39,064 nucleotides of DNA from assembly GCA_035906055.1 (NCBI GenBank), contig JAMIFV010000052.1, positions 1 to 39,064 of the forward strand, read 5' to 3'. Source of the stretch: JAMIFV01 sp035906055. GTDB lineage: Bacteria; Pseudomonadota; Alphaproteobacteria; Rickettsiales; JABCZZ01. The notes beneath the pieces were generated by a model. It saw only the letters and a list, made by a program, of their open reading frames with translations. It had not been told where the DNA came from and did not search any database. This document shows positions 8,583 to 17,228 of this stretch, piece after piece. The position numbers were made by a program, and so were the translations under genes. Position 1 is the first letter of the stretch; each line of letters begins with the position of its first letter.

Positions 8583-9211
8583 TCGGCGCCGCCTGTCAGC
8601 TGTAACAATTCTTCCGCACGTTCGCGTTCGCCGGACGCGCCCGTTGCCTGCGAAAGCACCGCGCCCAGTTCGGCGGCGGCTTCCTTATTCTTGCCCTCTT
8701 CCAGCAACTGCCCGGCCTTGAGCTGGCCTGCCAGCACGGCAAACGGCTTACCCGGCGCGTCGGCACCGCCCATGCTTCTCTCGCCGGTCTGCATGTTCAG
8801 GCGTAGCGCCGCAATATCCCTGAGCGCGCTGTCCGCATTGGGGGAAGCCTGCACTTCCTTGAGCAGTTCCGCCGCTTTATCACGCTGGCCTGCCTTGAAC
8901 AGCAAATCGGCTTTCTGCAGCTTCGCAATGCCATCCATGGACGAAGGCCAGTCCCCGGACTGCTCAAGCACGCCCGGCGCGCTACTGTATTCAGCGTTTC
9001 CAGCGGCGATCGCGGCTTTCAGCATAAGGTGCGTGTGGGTGATCTGCACGTCGCGCAGATGGTTCTTCCAGAACGCGGATACGGCGGTGAGCACCACCAC
9101 GCCTGCGCAGCCAGCGATGATGATTTTTCCGTATTTTTTCCAGAAATTATAGGCCTTGTCGGCGCGCAGCGCTTCGTCGATCTCCTGCAAAAGGCTGATA
9201 TCTTCACTCAT
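8579..9211 (-). CDS. yfgM: YfgM-like membrane-anchored TPR protein
   Basis: 210 residues. The N-terminus is a short cytoplasmic helix with a family-like EIDEALRADKAYNFWKKYGK, then one membrane helix (IIIAGCAGVVVLTAVSAFW, residues about 29-47), then a periplasmic helical region with TPR-like repeats (AAGNAEYSSAPGVLEQSG ... LLFKAGQRDKAAELLKEV). YfgM is an ancillary partner of the SecYEG translocon and periplasmic chaperones. GGGAG inside the end of guaA serves as ribosome site. The gene starts three bases after the guaA stop and overlaps bamB by four bases, so guaA-yfgM-bamB is likely one transcript. Confidence 0.85.
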   Translation of the reverse strand: MSEDISLLQEIDEALRADKAYNFWKKYGKIIIAGCAGVVVLTAVSAFWKNHLRDVQITHTHLMLKAAIAAGNAEYSSAPGVLEQSGDWPSSMDGIAKLQKADLLFKAGQRDKAAELLKEVQASPNADSALRDIAALRLNMQTGERSMGGADAPGKPFAVLAGQLKAGQLLEEGKNKEAAAELGAVLSQATGASGERERAEELLQLTGGAE

Positions 9212-9214
9212 GGC

Positions 9215-10765
9215 TTACTCCCACTCAATCGTTCCGGGCGGCTTGCTGGTTATGTCATAGACGATACGGTTGATGCCGCGCACCTCATTTATAATGCGGG
9301 TAGATGTTTGGGCAAGAAAACTATGCTCGAAGGGGTAATAGTCCGCCGTCATGCCATCCGTAGAGGTTACCGCGCGCAGCGCGCAGACATATTCATAGGT
9401 GCGTTCGTCACCCATCACGCCAACCGTACGCACGGGCAGCAGCACGGCAAAGGCCTGCCATATTGTGTCATACAGTCCTGCCTTGCGGATTTCTTCGATG
9501 TAGATGCTGTCCGCGCGGCGCAGCAGCATGAGTTTTTCGCCGGTGATCTCGCCGGGCACACGGATAGCAAGGCCGGGGCCGGGGAACGGGTGACGCCCCA
9601 CCATATCGGCAGGCATGCCCAGTTCAATGCCAAGGCGGCGCACTTCGTCCTTGAAGAGTTCGCGCACGGGTTCCACCAGCGCCATTTTCATGCGTTCAGG
9701 CAGGCCGCCCACATTGTGGTGCGATTTGATAGTGACCGAGGGGCCGCCGGTAACGGATACCGATTCGATGACGTCGGGGTAGAGCGTGCCCTGCGCAAGG
9801 AAATCCGCACCGCCCGCGATCTCGGCTTCACGCTCGAAGATATCGATGAACGTCTCACCGATGATCTTGCGCTTGCGCTCGGGATCGGTAACGCCCTTGA
9901 GTTTGTCGAGGAAGATAAGGCTTGCATCCACATACAGCAGCGGAATATTGAAATGCGAGGCGAAGAGCTGCTTCACCTGCTGGCCTTCATTCTCGCGCAG
10001 CATGCCTGTGTCTACAAAGATGCAGGTAAGCTGGTCGCCGATGGCTTTGTGCAGGAGCGCCGCCACCACGGACGAATCCACGCCGCCGCTGACGCCGCAG
10101 ACCACGCGCTTGCTGCCAACCCTGGCGCGGATCGCGTCGATCGACTGCTGCAGGAAGGACTGCATGCTCCAGTCGCCTTTGCAACCGGCGATGTTATGGG
10201 TGAAGTTTCTCAGCAGCCTGCCGCCATCGGGCGTATGCGCCACTTCGGGGTGGAACTGCAGGCCATACATATTGCGGGTTACATCGGCAATCGCCGCATA
10301 CGGGGCCGAAGGCGTAGTGGCGACGGGCACAAACCCCGGCGGAATGGCGCTTACTTTATCGCCGTGGCTCATCCATACCGGATAGCGTTTTCCTTTTTCC
10401 CAGACACCGGCAAACAGCGGATTGTCCTGCACCACGTCCACTTCCGCGCGGCCAAATTCACGTTTATCGGAAGGCTCCACCTTGCCGCCCAGCTGGTGGC
10501 AGATGGACTGTTCGCCGTAGCAGATGCCCAGCACCGGCACGCCGAGACTGAAGACGATTTCGGGAGCGCGGGGTGAGAAATCTTTATGCACGCTGGCAGG
10601 CCCGCCGGAAAGAATAATGCCTTTGGGGTTGTATTCCCGGATCTTCTCTTCAGAGACATTGCAGGGCATGATCTCTGCATAAACGCCGTTTTCGCGGGTG
10701 CGGCGGGCGATGAGCTGGGTTACCTGGGAACCAAAATCAAGAATAAGAATACGTTCTGAAACCAT
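9215..10765 (-). CDS. guaA: GMP synthase (glutamine-hydrolysing)
   Basis: 516 residues from the chosen ATG. The enzyme aminates XMP to GMP. The N-terminal class I glutamine amidotransferase domain has the nucleophile Cys82 in GICYGEQS and the FHPEVAHT His-Glu pair. The ATP-pyrophosphatase domain begins with the P-loop CGVSGGVDSSV, and the C-terminal dimerisation domain ends in the typical NEVRGINRIVYDITSKPPGTIEWE-like tail (here TSKPPGTIEWE). A GTG at 10780 would add five residues; the ATG (MVSERILILDFG) matches family starts better. No guanine riboswitch was recognised upstream. It sits 44 bases after an unknown gene and just before yfgM. Confidence 0.97.
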   Translation of the reverse strand: MVSERILILDFGSQVTQLIARRTRENGVYAEIMPCNVSEEKIREYNPKGIILSGGPASVHKDFSPRAPEIVFSLGVPVLGICYGEQSICHQLGGKVEPSDKREFGRAEVDVVQDNPLFAGVWEKGKRYPVWMSHGDKVSAIPPGFVPVATTPSAPYAAIADVTRNMYGLQFHPEVAHTPDGGRLLRNFTHNIAGCKGDWSMQSFLQQSIDAIRARVGSKRVVCGVSGGVDSSVVAALLHKAIGDQLTCIFVDTGMLRENEGQQVKQLFASHFNIPLLYVDASLIFLDKLKGVTDPERKRKIIGETFIDIFEREAEIAGGADFLAQGTLYPDVIESVSVTGGPSVTIKSHHNVGGLPERMKMALVEPVRELFKDEVRRLGIELGMPADMVGRHPFPGPGLAIRVPGEITGEKLMLLRRADSIYIEEIRKAGLYDTIWQAFAVLLPVRTVGVMGDERTYEYVCALRAVTSTDGMTADYYPFEHSFLAQTSTRIINEVRGINRIVYDITSKPPGTIEWE

Positions 10766-10809
10766 GCGCGCATTCTGCACAGGCAGGCGCGTTTGTCAAA
10801 GGCTCTGAA

Positions 10810-11661
10810 TTAACGTTCCCGCTGTATGGATCTCTCAGGGGCAGGAACAAGCAACGGAGCGTTGCCGCCTTGGATAAAATGGTCTTTCATGCTCTCAATC
10901 GCCTTCGCCTGCTCAATCGCCTTCGCCTTCCCAATAGCCTCAAGGCCGCCTGTGATACCTTTACGCATGGCTTCACGGAAATGGGTGTAATTGGCTTGAT
11001 AATGGGGATTCTGGCGCAAGGCATCACCCGCAGCCTGCTCAGCGGCGTCCATGCCGCGGTCGAGCCTTGCCATGAGTACCGCACTTTCCTCTTTGGATAC
11101 GGGCGTGCCATCTACAAGCGCTTTTTCCGCCTGACGCGCCGCTACCACAGCGTCGCGCACGGCATCTTTCTGCTCGTCGTTCAGCGAAGCGCCATTGGCG
11201 GTAAATAACATATCGCGGGCGAAATTGGTAACGTTGGACGCGCCTTGCGCCACGAGCCAACCCGGCTCTTTCGCAGTACCCGCAGCGAGGCCAAGCTTTT
11301 TACTGTCGTCTTTGGGAATACCGGGCGCGTCGGACTTGGCCATCTGCACCATGAGATAGGTGGAGTTCAGCCCACCTAATTTCTTGCCGCTTACCACCGC
11401 TTCCACGTCCTGTTCCACGGCGGCCATACGCAGACCGGCCTGTATCTTGAACTGCGCGTATACCACGTCTTTCATGGCGGCGCCCGTTTCAGGCTGGCGA
11501 TAATCAGGGTTTTCCACAATCGCTGCCATGGCCGCTTCCAGCCCCAGTCGCTTCTGGGTCTCCTTATAAGAATCGTATTTAACGCCGGTTTCTTTGTCGA
11601 TCATTTCGCCGATGCGGGGAAGATCAGCCGATTTAGCGCGGGGTAAGGTTTCGTCTGCCAT
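10810..11661 (-). CDS. Unknown 283-residue cytoplasmic protein between mreC and guaA
   Basis: I do not recognise a family. The protein has no signal peptide or membrane helix and is rich in Ala, Lys, Glu and Asp, with mostly predicted helix. Near the C-terminus is a short duplication, AKAIEQAKAIE (about residues 247-257), followed by MKDHFIQGG. The N-terminus is hydrophilic (MADETLPRAKSADLPRIGEMID). It lies 135 bases after mreC and 44 bases before guaA on the same strand. A good ribosome site is not visible before the ATG. A weakly similar style, with Ala/Lys-rich soluble helices, is shown by the small protein at 34877-35215, but I see no clear homology. Confidence 0.7.
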   Translation of the reverse strand: MADETLPRAKSADLPRIGEMIDKETGVKYDSYKETQKRLGLEAAMAAIVENPDYRQPETGAAMKDVVYAQFKIQAGLRMAAVEQDVEAVVSGKKLGGLNSTYLMVQMAKSDAPGIPKDDSKKLGLAAGTAKEPGWLVAQGASNVTNFARDMLFTANGASLNDEQKDAVRDAVVAARQAEKALVDGTPVSKEESAVLMARLDRGMDAAEQAAGDALRQNPHYQANYTHFREAMRKGITGGLEAIGKAKAIEQAKAIESMKDHFIQGGNAPLLVPAPERSIQRER

Positions 11662-11776
11662 GAGGGATCACTTAATCTTAATTGATACGTGCATTTAAGT
11701 TAACGGGCCACATCCCAAGATGCAAATGACATTCTGGTGACAACTCACAATTCATTGAAAAATACGATATAAATCA

Positions 11777-11789
11777 GGGGAAATGCCCC
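11777..11789 (-). terminator. Weak GC hairpin after mreC
   Basis: GGGG (11777-11780) faces CCCCC (11785-11789) across a four-base loop, eight bases beyond the mreC stop on the minus strand, and is followed by TGATTTATAT. The stem is short and there is no clean U-run, so it may only attenuate transcription. Confidence 0.25.
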
Positions 11790-11796
11790 CAATATA

Positions 11797-12627
11797 TTAA
11801 TTCTTATAATCGACCACGCTCACATATTCGAGGCTCTTCCAGTCCACAAAAGTCTGGACGGTGGCCATGCCTTTTTCCACCTTGGTCACCACCCCTACCG
11901 GGAGCCCGGAGGGAAGCACGGCACCGTCACCGGAAGTGATGATCTTCTCGCCTACTTTTATCTTGCTGGTAGCAGGCAGGTACATGAGGGAAAGCGTGTC
12001 GCCACCGGTGCCGCCTGCGATGGCGCGTTCACGCGAGGACTGCGCGATCACCGGGATGCGGGAGTTGATGTCGGTCAGCAGCAGCACCCGCGCCGTTTTC
12101 TGGCCAACACCGATGACGCGGCCCGCAAGGCCGTTCTCACCCACGACAGCGGAATCCTGCTCCACGCCTTCGGTAAGGCCTGCATTAATAACCACGGAAT
12201 GGGAATAGACGCTGCCGCCATCCACCGCTATGCGTGCGGTGATGTAAGCGGCATGCGCATCGGGGGCGAATTTGAGCAGCGTGCGCAGGCGATCATTCTC
12301 GGACGCGAGCTCCGTGGCAGCGGACTGCCACTGCAACAGGCGGGCGTTATCGGCCTTGAGGCGAAGGTTATCTTCGCGCAGCACGGCCATGTCACGCACC
12401 CATGCGCCAAGGTTGCTGAATGATTTCATCGGGCTTGCCAGCGTCTGCACTACAGGCGCGAGCGTGTCAGCAACCGCCATGCGCGCATCTTCGATGAGCG
12501 GGTTGTGGCTGCGGCCAATAAACATGATGGCAACCGAAAGCAGCGAGAGCACCAGCACCATAACCCATGATGCCACCGGCTTGACGGTGATCGCTATGGC
12601 CCTTGCTGATTTGCGATTATGCTTCAA
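11797..12627 (-). CDS. mreC: Rod shape-determining protein MreC
   Basis: 276 residues. MreC is a bitopic inner-membrane protein that links MreB to the periplasmic wall-synthesis complex. A short basic N-terminus precedes one membrane helix (VASWVMVLVLSLLSVAIMF, about 18-37). A coiled coil follows (VLREDNLRLKADNARLLQWQ region), then the double beta-barrel domain with GLAGRVIGVG, VLLLTDINSRIPV and TSGDGAVLPSGLPVGVV. The start appears to be TTG at 12627, since no in-frame ATG fits; AGGGG lies nine bases upstream. mreB precedes it by 116 bases. mreD, mrdA and rodA, which often follow, are absent here. Confidence 0.95.
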   Translation of the reverse strand: MKHNRKSARAIAITVKPVASWVMVLVLSLLSVAIMFIGRSHNPLIEDARMAVADTLAPVVQTLASPMKSFSNLGAWVRDMAVLREDNLRLKADNARLLQWQSAATELASENDRLRTLLKFAPDAHAAYITARIAVDGGSVYSHSVVINAGLTEGVEQDSAVVGENGLAGRVIGVGQKTARVLLLTDINSRIPVIAQSSRERAIAGGTGGDTLSLMYLPATSKIKVGEKIITSGDGAVLPSGLPVGVVTKVEKGMATVQTFVDWKSLEYVSVVDYKN

Positions 12628-12743
12628 TGGTCTAACCCCTAGTTATGCACATCATAGCAGAATTAACTTAACCAATAATTAAGCATGATACCACCATTAG
12701 TATGTGGATGACAAGCGAACAATACCATTCCTAGTCGTGCTTT

Positions 12744-13784
12744 CTAATCTTGCTTGAACAAAGCATGGCGGAACGCTTCGCGGTTCTCCAGCACCTTGCC
12801 GGTGCCCAATACCACGCAGCTTAGCGGTTCGTCGGCCACGAACACCGGCAGGCCGGTCGCCTGCGAGAGTACAAAGTCGAGGTTGCGCAGCATGGAGCCG
12901 CCACCGGACATGACAATGCCCTTATCCACGATATCCGCCGAGAGTTCCGGCGGCGTGGATTCCAGCGCCACCTTCACCGCTTCCACGATCTGGCTCACAG
13001 GCTCGATGAGACTTTCCGCGATCTGGTATTCATTGAGCACAAGCTCCTTGGGCACGCCGTTCATGAGATCGCGGCCCTTGATCTCCATGGTCTTGCCCTG
13101 GCCGTCCGCTGGCGGGCACGCTGCGCCGATCTCTTTCTTGATGCGTTCGGCGGTTGTCTCACCGATAAGCAGGTTATGGTAACGGCGGATGTAGGAAATG
13201 ATCGCTTCGTCCATCTTGTCGCCGCCTACGCGCACAGAGCGCGCATACACGATGCCGCTGAGTGACAGCACCGCCACTTCCGTAGTGCCGCCGCCGATAT
13301 CCACGATCATGGAGCCGGTAGGTTCGGTAACAGGCAGGCCTGCGCCGATGGATGCCGCCATCGGTTCTTCGATAAGGAATACTTCACGTGCGCCTGCGCG
13401 CTCGGCTGCGTCCTGAATGGCGCGGCGTTCCACCGGAGTGGAGCCGGAAGGCACGCAGATGATAATAAGGGGGCCGGTAAAACTGCGGCGGTTGTGCACG
13501 CGGTAGATGAAGTGCTTGATCATCTCTTCCGCAGTCTTGAAGTCGGCGATAACGCCGTCCTTGAGCGGGCGCACGGCTTCGATCTTGGCGGGCGTGCGGC
13601 CCAGCATCAGCTTGGCTTCATTGCCGAACGCATACGGCACCATGGTGCCGTGCTCCTGCACCATGGCGACCACGGAAGGCTCATTGAGCACAATCCCCCG
13701 GCCTTTAACGTAAACAAGCGTGTTGGCAGTACCCAGATCGATGGCCATGTCAGACGACATGAAACCGAGCAAACGTGCAAGCAT
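12744..13784 (-). CDS. mreB: Rod shape-determining protein MreB (actin homologue)
   Basis: 346 residues from the ATG at 13784 (MLARLLGFMSSDMAIDLG), the usual MreB length. MreB polymerises under the inner membrane and directs lateral wall synthesis. The actin-fold phosphate loops are visible: DLGTANTLVYVKGRG near the N-terminus, DIGGGTTEVAVLS in the middle and the adenosine loop GGGSMLRNLD near the C-terminus. The N-terminal LARLLGF could act as the membrane-binding helix. An in-frame ATG at 13847 (MLSLHAMMTTASKHYRLRL) has a better ribosome site (AAGGTGG) and would add 21 residues, so the true start is open. mreC follows on the same strand. Confidence 0.95.
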   Translation of the reverse strand: MLARLLGFMSSDMAIDLGTANTLVYVKGRGIVLNEPSVVAMVQEHGTMVPYAFGNEAKLMLGRTPAKIEAVRPLKDGVIADFKTAEEMIKHFIYRVHNRRSFTGPLIIICVPSGSTPVERRAIQDAAERAGAREVFLIEEPMAASIGAGLPVTEPTGSMIVDIGGGTTEVAVLSLSGIVYARSVRVGGDKMDEAIISYIRRYHNLLIGETTAERIKKEIGAACPPADGQGKTMEIKGRDLMNGVPKELVLNEYQIAESLIEPVSQIVEAVKVALESTPPELSADIVDKGIVMSGGGSMLRNLDFVLSQATGLPVFVADEPLSCVVLGTGKVLENREAFRHALFKQD

Positions 13785-13901
13785 AAAGGACAATCTTAGT
13801 CTGTAGTGTTTAGAAGCGGTGGTCATCATAGCGTGAAGTGAAAGCATGTCACCACCTTTTCCACTTCGCTGTAAAAAGTTTTTTCTTTGATTTAATAACC
13901 A

Positions 13902-13923
13902 ACCCCGCCGCAAGCAGCGGGGT
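13902..13923. repeat. ACCCCGC/GCGGGGT palindrome
   Basis: A perfect seven-base stem with an eight-base loop (CGCAAGCA), upstream of mreB. A similar ACCCCG/CGGGGT hairpin lies at 35383-35402 before aceB, so this may be one member of a small dispersed palindrome family. It has no adjacent T-run in either direction. Confidence 0.5.
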
Positions 13924-13958
13924 CTAAGTGTAAGGGTGATGAAGACATCCCCCTTCGC

Positions 13959-14005
13959 TAACGCTTACCCCCTCTACAAGGGGTCGTCGCCTTCGGCTCC
14001 TCCAC
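13959..14005. repeat. Intergenic copy of the palindromic element found inside der
   Basis: On the plus strand this stretch contains AACGCTTACCCCCTCT, then GGGGTCGTCGC, then GCTCCTCCA. The reverse strand of der (24299-24370) contains the same three blocks in the same order, with 15 of 16, 11 of 11 and 9 of 9 bases identical. The der copy has about 17 extra bases between the first two blocks. Confidence 0.65.
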
Positions 14006-14157
14006 GCTGCGAGCGGAAGGGAATGTACCCGGAGTGATTAAAAGCGCGGCAGGCCGCATGCGTCGCTTATAAGCCAGCGGCAAATGCAGCTTGCCCGGCA
14101 CTGCCCTGATAGGGTAGAGAGTAGTGCCTTTACTTACAAAGATCAGGATGCCCACGC

Positions 14158-14754
14158 ATGGCGGACAATGTTCTGCATAACCCGTTTCCCCGTTTCCGCG
14201 AATGGATGGAAGCGCTGCCTTATGCACAGGACGACATGCGCAGTTCCGCCATGACACTGGCCACGGTGAATGCAGAGCATGTGCCAGCCGCGCGCATTGT
14301 GCTGCTGCGGGCGTATGATGAACGCGGATTCGTGTTCTACACCAACATGGAAAGCCATAAATCGCTCGACCTGCTGGCCAACGATAATGCCTGCCTCAAT
14401 TTCTGCTGGGTAGAGCTTTCGCGCCAGATACGCATCACCGGCAAGGCGGAACGCGTGAGCGACGCGGAGGCAGACCAATACTATAACAGCCGCCCGCTGC
14501 CCAGCCGCATCGGCGCGTGGGCGTCAGACCAGTCGCGTCCGCTGGCATCGCGCAAGGTGCTTATGGATAAAATGGACGCGCTGCAGAAGCAGTATAGCGA
14601 ACCGAACCCGCCGCCGCGCCCGCCGCACTGGTCGGGCTGGCGCGTGGTGCCGGAGGCGATCGAGTTCTGGCAGGAAGGTTCGCACCGCCTGCATGACCGT
14701 GACCTCTTTACCCGCACGGCGGACGGCTGGTCCCTCACAAAACTCTACCCTTAG
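14158..14754 (+). CDS. pdxH: Pyridoxamine 5'-phosphate oxidase
   Basis: 198 residues, typical for the family. The FMN enzyme makes pyridoxal 5'-phosphate from the pyridoxine or pyridoxamine phosphate. Family motifs seen in order are PAARIVLLRAYDERGFVFYTN (FMN region), SHKSLDLLANDNACLNFCW, SRQIRITGKAERV, the SRPLPSRIGAWASDQS segment and the C-terminal PPHWSGWRVVPEAIEFWQ with LHDR. AGGATG lies eight bases before the ATG. The LysE-type exporter gene starts eight bases after the stop, so the two are likely co-transcribed. Confidence 0.95.
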   Translation: MADNVLHNPFPRFREWMEALPYAQDDMRSSAMTLATVNAEHVPAARIVLLRAYDERGFVFYTNMESHKSLDLLANDNACLNFCWVELSRQIRITGKAERVSDAEADQYYNSRPLPSRIGAWASDQSRPLASRKVLMDKMDALQKQYSEPNPPPRPPHWSGWRVVPEAIEFWQEGSHRLHDRDLFTRTADGWSLTKLYP

Positions 14755-14762
14755 GTGCCCGC

Positions 14763-15395
14763 GTGGATCTGGATTACCTCATCATATTCATCAAAGGACT
14801 CGCGGTAGGATTCGTGGGAGCGGTGCCGCTCGGGCCGCTGGGCATCATCTGCATACGCCGCACGCTGCAGGCCGGGTTCTTCGCCGGTGTTATCGGCGGC
14901 TTAGGCACGGCCTTCGCGGACGCACTGTTCGGCGTCATTTCCGCATTCGGCCTCACCTTCATCGCCAAGCTGCTCACCGACATGGAAACACCGCTGAGGC
15001 TCATAGGCGGCGCGTTCATGCTGGCGATGGGCCTGCATCTACTGTTCCACAAGGCCGCCGCACTGAAGATACAGGACGGCACCCCGCCCTCCTCTTTCTC
15101 GCATGCAGGCAATATCGTTTCCAACTTCTTCCTCACCATCACCAACCCCATCGCCATCGTGTTCTTCACCATGGCGTTCGCGAGCCTCGGCATCGCGGAA
15201 AACCAGAGCTTCATGAAAGGCGCTATCGTGGTGCTCGGCGTGTTCTGCGGGTCGATGGTATCGTGGATACTGCTCTCGGCGCTGGTGAGCATCAAGCGCA
15301 ACTCGCGCATGTTCTCCAGCACGCTGTGGATCAACCGCATCACCGGCAGCGCACTGTTGCTATGCGCCGCATGGGCGCTGGCCATATTGCTGTAG
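14763..15395 (+). CDS. LysE-family translocator (amino-acid exporter type)
   Basis: 210 residues with about six hydrophobic segments, the standard LysE/RhtB size. The N-terminus has the family signature GAVPLGPLGIICIRRTLQAGFFAGVIGG-like sequence (GFVGAVPLGPLG at about 17-28), and the second half has a FFLTITNPIAIVFFTMAF segment with the typical NP pair. Members export amino acids or related small molecules from the inner membrane; the substrate here cannot be told. The start is a GTG at 14763 with AGGTG overlapping the pdxH stop. It ends nine bases before the convergent pilin-NHL gene. Confidence 0.88.
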   Translation: MDLDYLIIFIKGLAVGFVGAVPLGPLGIICIRRTLQAGFFAGVIGGLGTAFADALFGVISAFGLTFIAKLLTDMETPLRLIGGAFMLAMGLHLLFHKAAALKIQDGTPPSSFSHAGNIVSNFFLTITNPIAIVFFTMAFASLGIAENQSFMKGAIVVLGVFCGSMVSWILLSALVSIKRNSRMFSSTLWINRITGSALLLCAAWALAILL

Positions 15396-15404
15396 ATGAG
15401 ATAA

Positions 15405-17141
15405 TCAGCGCGCCGCGTTGATATACGCCCTGTTGGTGGCGATCCCGGAAAGATTATTAAACTGCCTGTCAGCCGTGCCGGAAGGACATGCAGGCGTGCC
15501 CGAGGGAGAAGCGGTGCAGGCATGCGACGCGCCGCCGCCATAGCTTGCGACCCAGTTGCCGCTGGAATCAAACTTCTGCACACGATTGTTGCCCGGGTCC
15601 GCCACCCATATGTTATTATTTGCATCAATGGCCAAAGCCGGGTCGGTGTGAAGTGCGCCGTTATTATAGCCCTGGGTACTGAAGGTGGACTGGTAGGCGC
15701 CCGCGCCGGTAAGCCTTTCGATCTGCCAGACCTGGGAATTAGGGATATACATCGTACCCGTGCCGTCAAAGTCCAGGCCATGGGCCGGTCTTATCTGGGG
15801 CGAAGTCGCAGAATAATCATAGGTCGCCACCCATGCGCCCGACAGATCGAACCGCTGCACGCGTTTATTATCATAGTCGCCCACATAAACATTGTTATTG
15901 TAAATGGCCAGCCCGGCCGGATGGCCGAACTGCGAATTACCCGTGCCGGCACTGCCGAACTTGAGCAGGTAGTTGCCGTTGGAGTCAAACTTCTGCACAC
16001 GCTGCCCCCCCCATTCCGTCACCCAGATATTGCCGCTGGAATCGACGGCAACGCCGCTGGGCCCGTTCAGCTGGCCATTAGCGCTGCCATACGTGCCGAA
16101 CTTGCTGATATAATTGCCGTCAGCATCAAATTTCTGGATGCGGTTATTATCAGTGTCTGCCACCAGCACATTGCCGCTGCTGTCTACGGCAATACCCGGC
16201 ATGCCGGTGGAAGTGAAATTAAACTGCCCGTTGCCCGAACCGTTTGAGCCCCATTTGGCAATAAAGCTGCCGTTGCTGTCGAGCTTCTGGATACGATCAT
16301 TGTTCGTATCTATCACGTATACGTAGGTGCCCGCACAGGCGTCCAGCCTTTCCCATGCCACCGCGAGCTGCCAGCGCTCCCTGTACGTGACGATGTCATC
16401 GAAAGTATCCGTAGCGGACGCGGGGTTGGAGGTTGCCGCTTTTTGCACGTAAGTGGGTGCGTAAGTTCCGGCAACGGCGGAAGAAGTGCAATGGCAATTG
16501 GTCTGTTCGGCCGTATTGGTGCTGCCCATATTGCTGACGACGCCACCTTTCGTGTAGCCGCCATGACCATTTCTTCCGTGACTTATCAATGCATATACGG
16601 CACCCGTGGTGCGGTTTCCGCCATTGGCGTCTTTAATCGTGATCGCCCTGTCCGTGCAGCCAGCGGCAACCGATGTGAACCCTGCGGTGGCAGTTACTGC
16701 GCTGTCAACCACATAGCGTATGCGTTTTCCCCACCCATCATACATGTAATCGTTAGGCAATCCCAACGTAACCACCGGGATAGCCCCTTCCACACCTGTT
16801 GCAGCGGCATTGGTTGCACCTGCGGCAGACCGGTTGGCCGCCGGGGTGCCTCCTGTACAGGTGCCGGGAGTGGCTGCCTCCACGCCAAAGTTAGCGGCAC
16901 CATCGGCTATCGTAATATCCGCTGGGCATGGAAGGCGGTTATGGGCTGCACGGTATGAGGCGAGCGCGTTTTCAATGCCCTTCATGCGCTCGCGCGTCGC
17001 ATTCTCATGCGCTGTGCCCAGCATGGCAGAACCGCCGCTCATTGCCATCGCCGTAATTATGCTCACTATAACCAGCACCGCTGTGAGCTCCAGCAAGGAG
17101 AAGCCTGCGGCGTTGCGTAGGGGGTCGGGCACAGGTGCCAT
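15405..17141 (-). CDS. Type IV pilin-like protein with C-terminal NHL beta-propeller repeats
   Basis: About 578 residues from the ATG at 17141. The N-terminus has a prepilin peptidase site (Gly13 before FSLLE, with the conserved Glu at +5) and a hydrophobic helix LTAVLVIVSIITAMAMSGG. Residues about 45-290 are a pseudopilin-like region with RLPCPAD, LGLPNDYMYDGWGKRIRYVVD and several cysteines, a style seen in alphaproteobacterial pilin-like proteins. From about residue 290 on come roughly six NHL repeats with the cores AVDSSGNVLVADTDNNRIQKFD, AVDSSGNIWVTE, DPALAIDANNNIWVADPGNNRVQKFD and similar. NHL repeats form a beta-propeller for protein or glycan binding. No pilus assembly genes are in the window. 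A TTG at 17177 would extend the protein by 12 residues. The fusion is unusual. Confidence 0.85.
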   Translation of the reverse strand: MAPVPDPLRNAAGFSLLELTAVLVIVSIITAMAMSGGSAMLGTAHENATRERMKGIENALASYRAAHNRLPCPADITIADGAANFGVEAATPGTCTGGTPAANRSAAGATNAAATGVEGAIPVVTLGLPNDYMYDGWGKRIRYVVDSAVTATAGFTSVAAGCTDRAITIKDANGGNRTTGAVYALISHGRNGHGGYTKGGVVSNMGSTNTAEQTNCHCTSSAVAGTYAPTYVQKAATSNPASATDTFDDIVTYRERWQLAVAWERLDACAGTYVYVIDTNNDRIQKLDSNGSFIAKWGSNGSGNGQFNFTSTGMPGIAVDSSGNVLVADTDNNRIQKFDADGNYISKFGTYGSANGQLNGPSGVAVDSSGNIWVTEWGGQRVQKFDSNGNYLLKFGSAGTGNSQFGHPAGLAIYNNNVYVGDYDNKRVQRFDLSGAWVATYDYSATSPQIRPAHGLDFDGTGTMYIPNSQVWQIERLTGAGAYQSTFSTQGYNNGALHTDPALAIDANNNIWVADPGNNRVQKFDSSGNWVASYGGGASHACTASPSGTPACPSGTADRQFNNLSGIATNRAYINAAR

Positions 17142-17228
17142 AAAAATATGATCCGAAAGCGCGATTATACATGCCAACCCCTTAACAATTCGTGAATGGC
17201 AATCGTAAGCTTTAGATTTTTCTTACAC

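Larger units (their letters stand above)
13785..14157. other. Gene-free, hairpin-rich divergent region between mreB and pdxH
   Basis: No convincing gene is present. Besides the promoters expected for mreB (leftward) and pdxH (rightward), it holds stacked inverted repeats: ACCCCGC/GCGGGGT at 13902-13923, AAGGGTGATG facing CATCCCCCTT at about 13931-13954, CCCCT/AGGGG near 13969-13983, and CTTCGGCTC facing GAGCGGAAG near 13991-14019. A part of it (about 13959-14005) is related to an element inside der. Confidence 0.6.

Noticed and set aside
9029..10576. 515-residue plus-strand frame opposite guaA
   Set aside because: Long only because of the codon use of guaA; no motif or ribosome site, and guaA is certain.
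12905..12920. TTATCCACG, like a DnaA box
   Set aside because: Single match inside mreB with no cluster or AT-rich unwinding region, so no origin is claimed.
13958..14257. 99-residue minus-strand frame in the mreB-pdxH gap
   Set aside because: It covers the hairpin repeats and part of pdxH, and its peptide shows no protein-like pattern.
14774..15781. 335-residue minus-strand frame across the LysE gene and pilin-NHL end
   Set aside because: It overlaps two well-supported genes in other frames and reads as low-complexity shadow.
15550..16300. Repeated DNA words that could look like a CRISPR or tandem repeat
   Set aside because: They are the codons of the NHL repeats in the pilin-like protein, with uneven spacing and no unique spacers.
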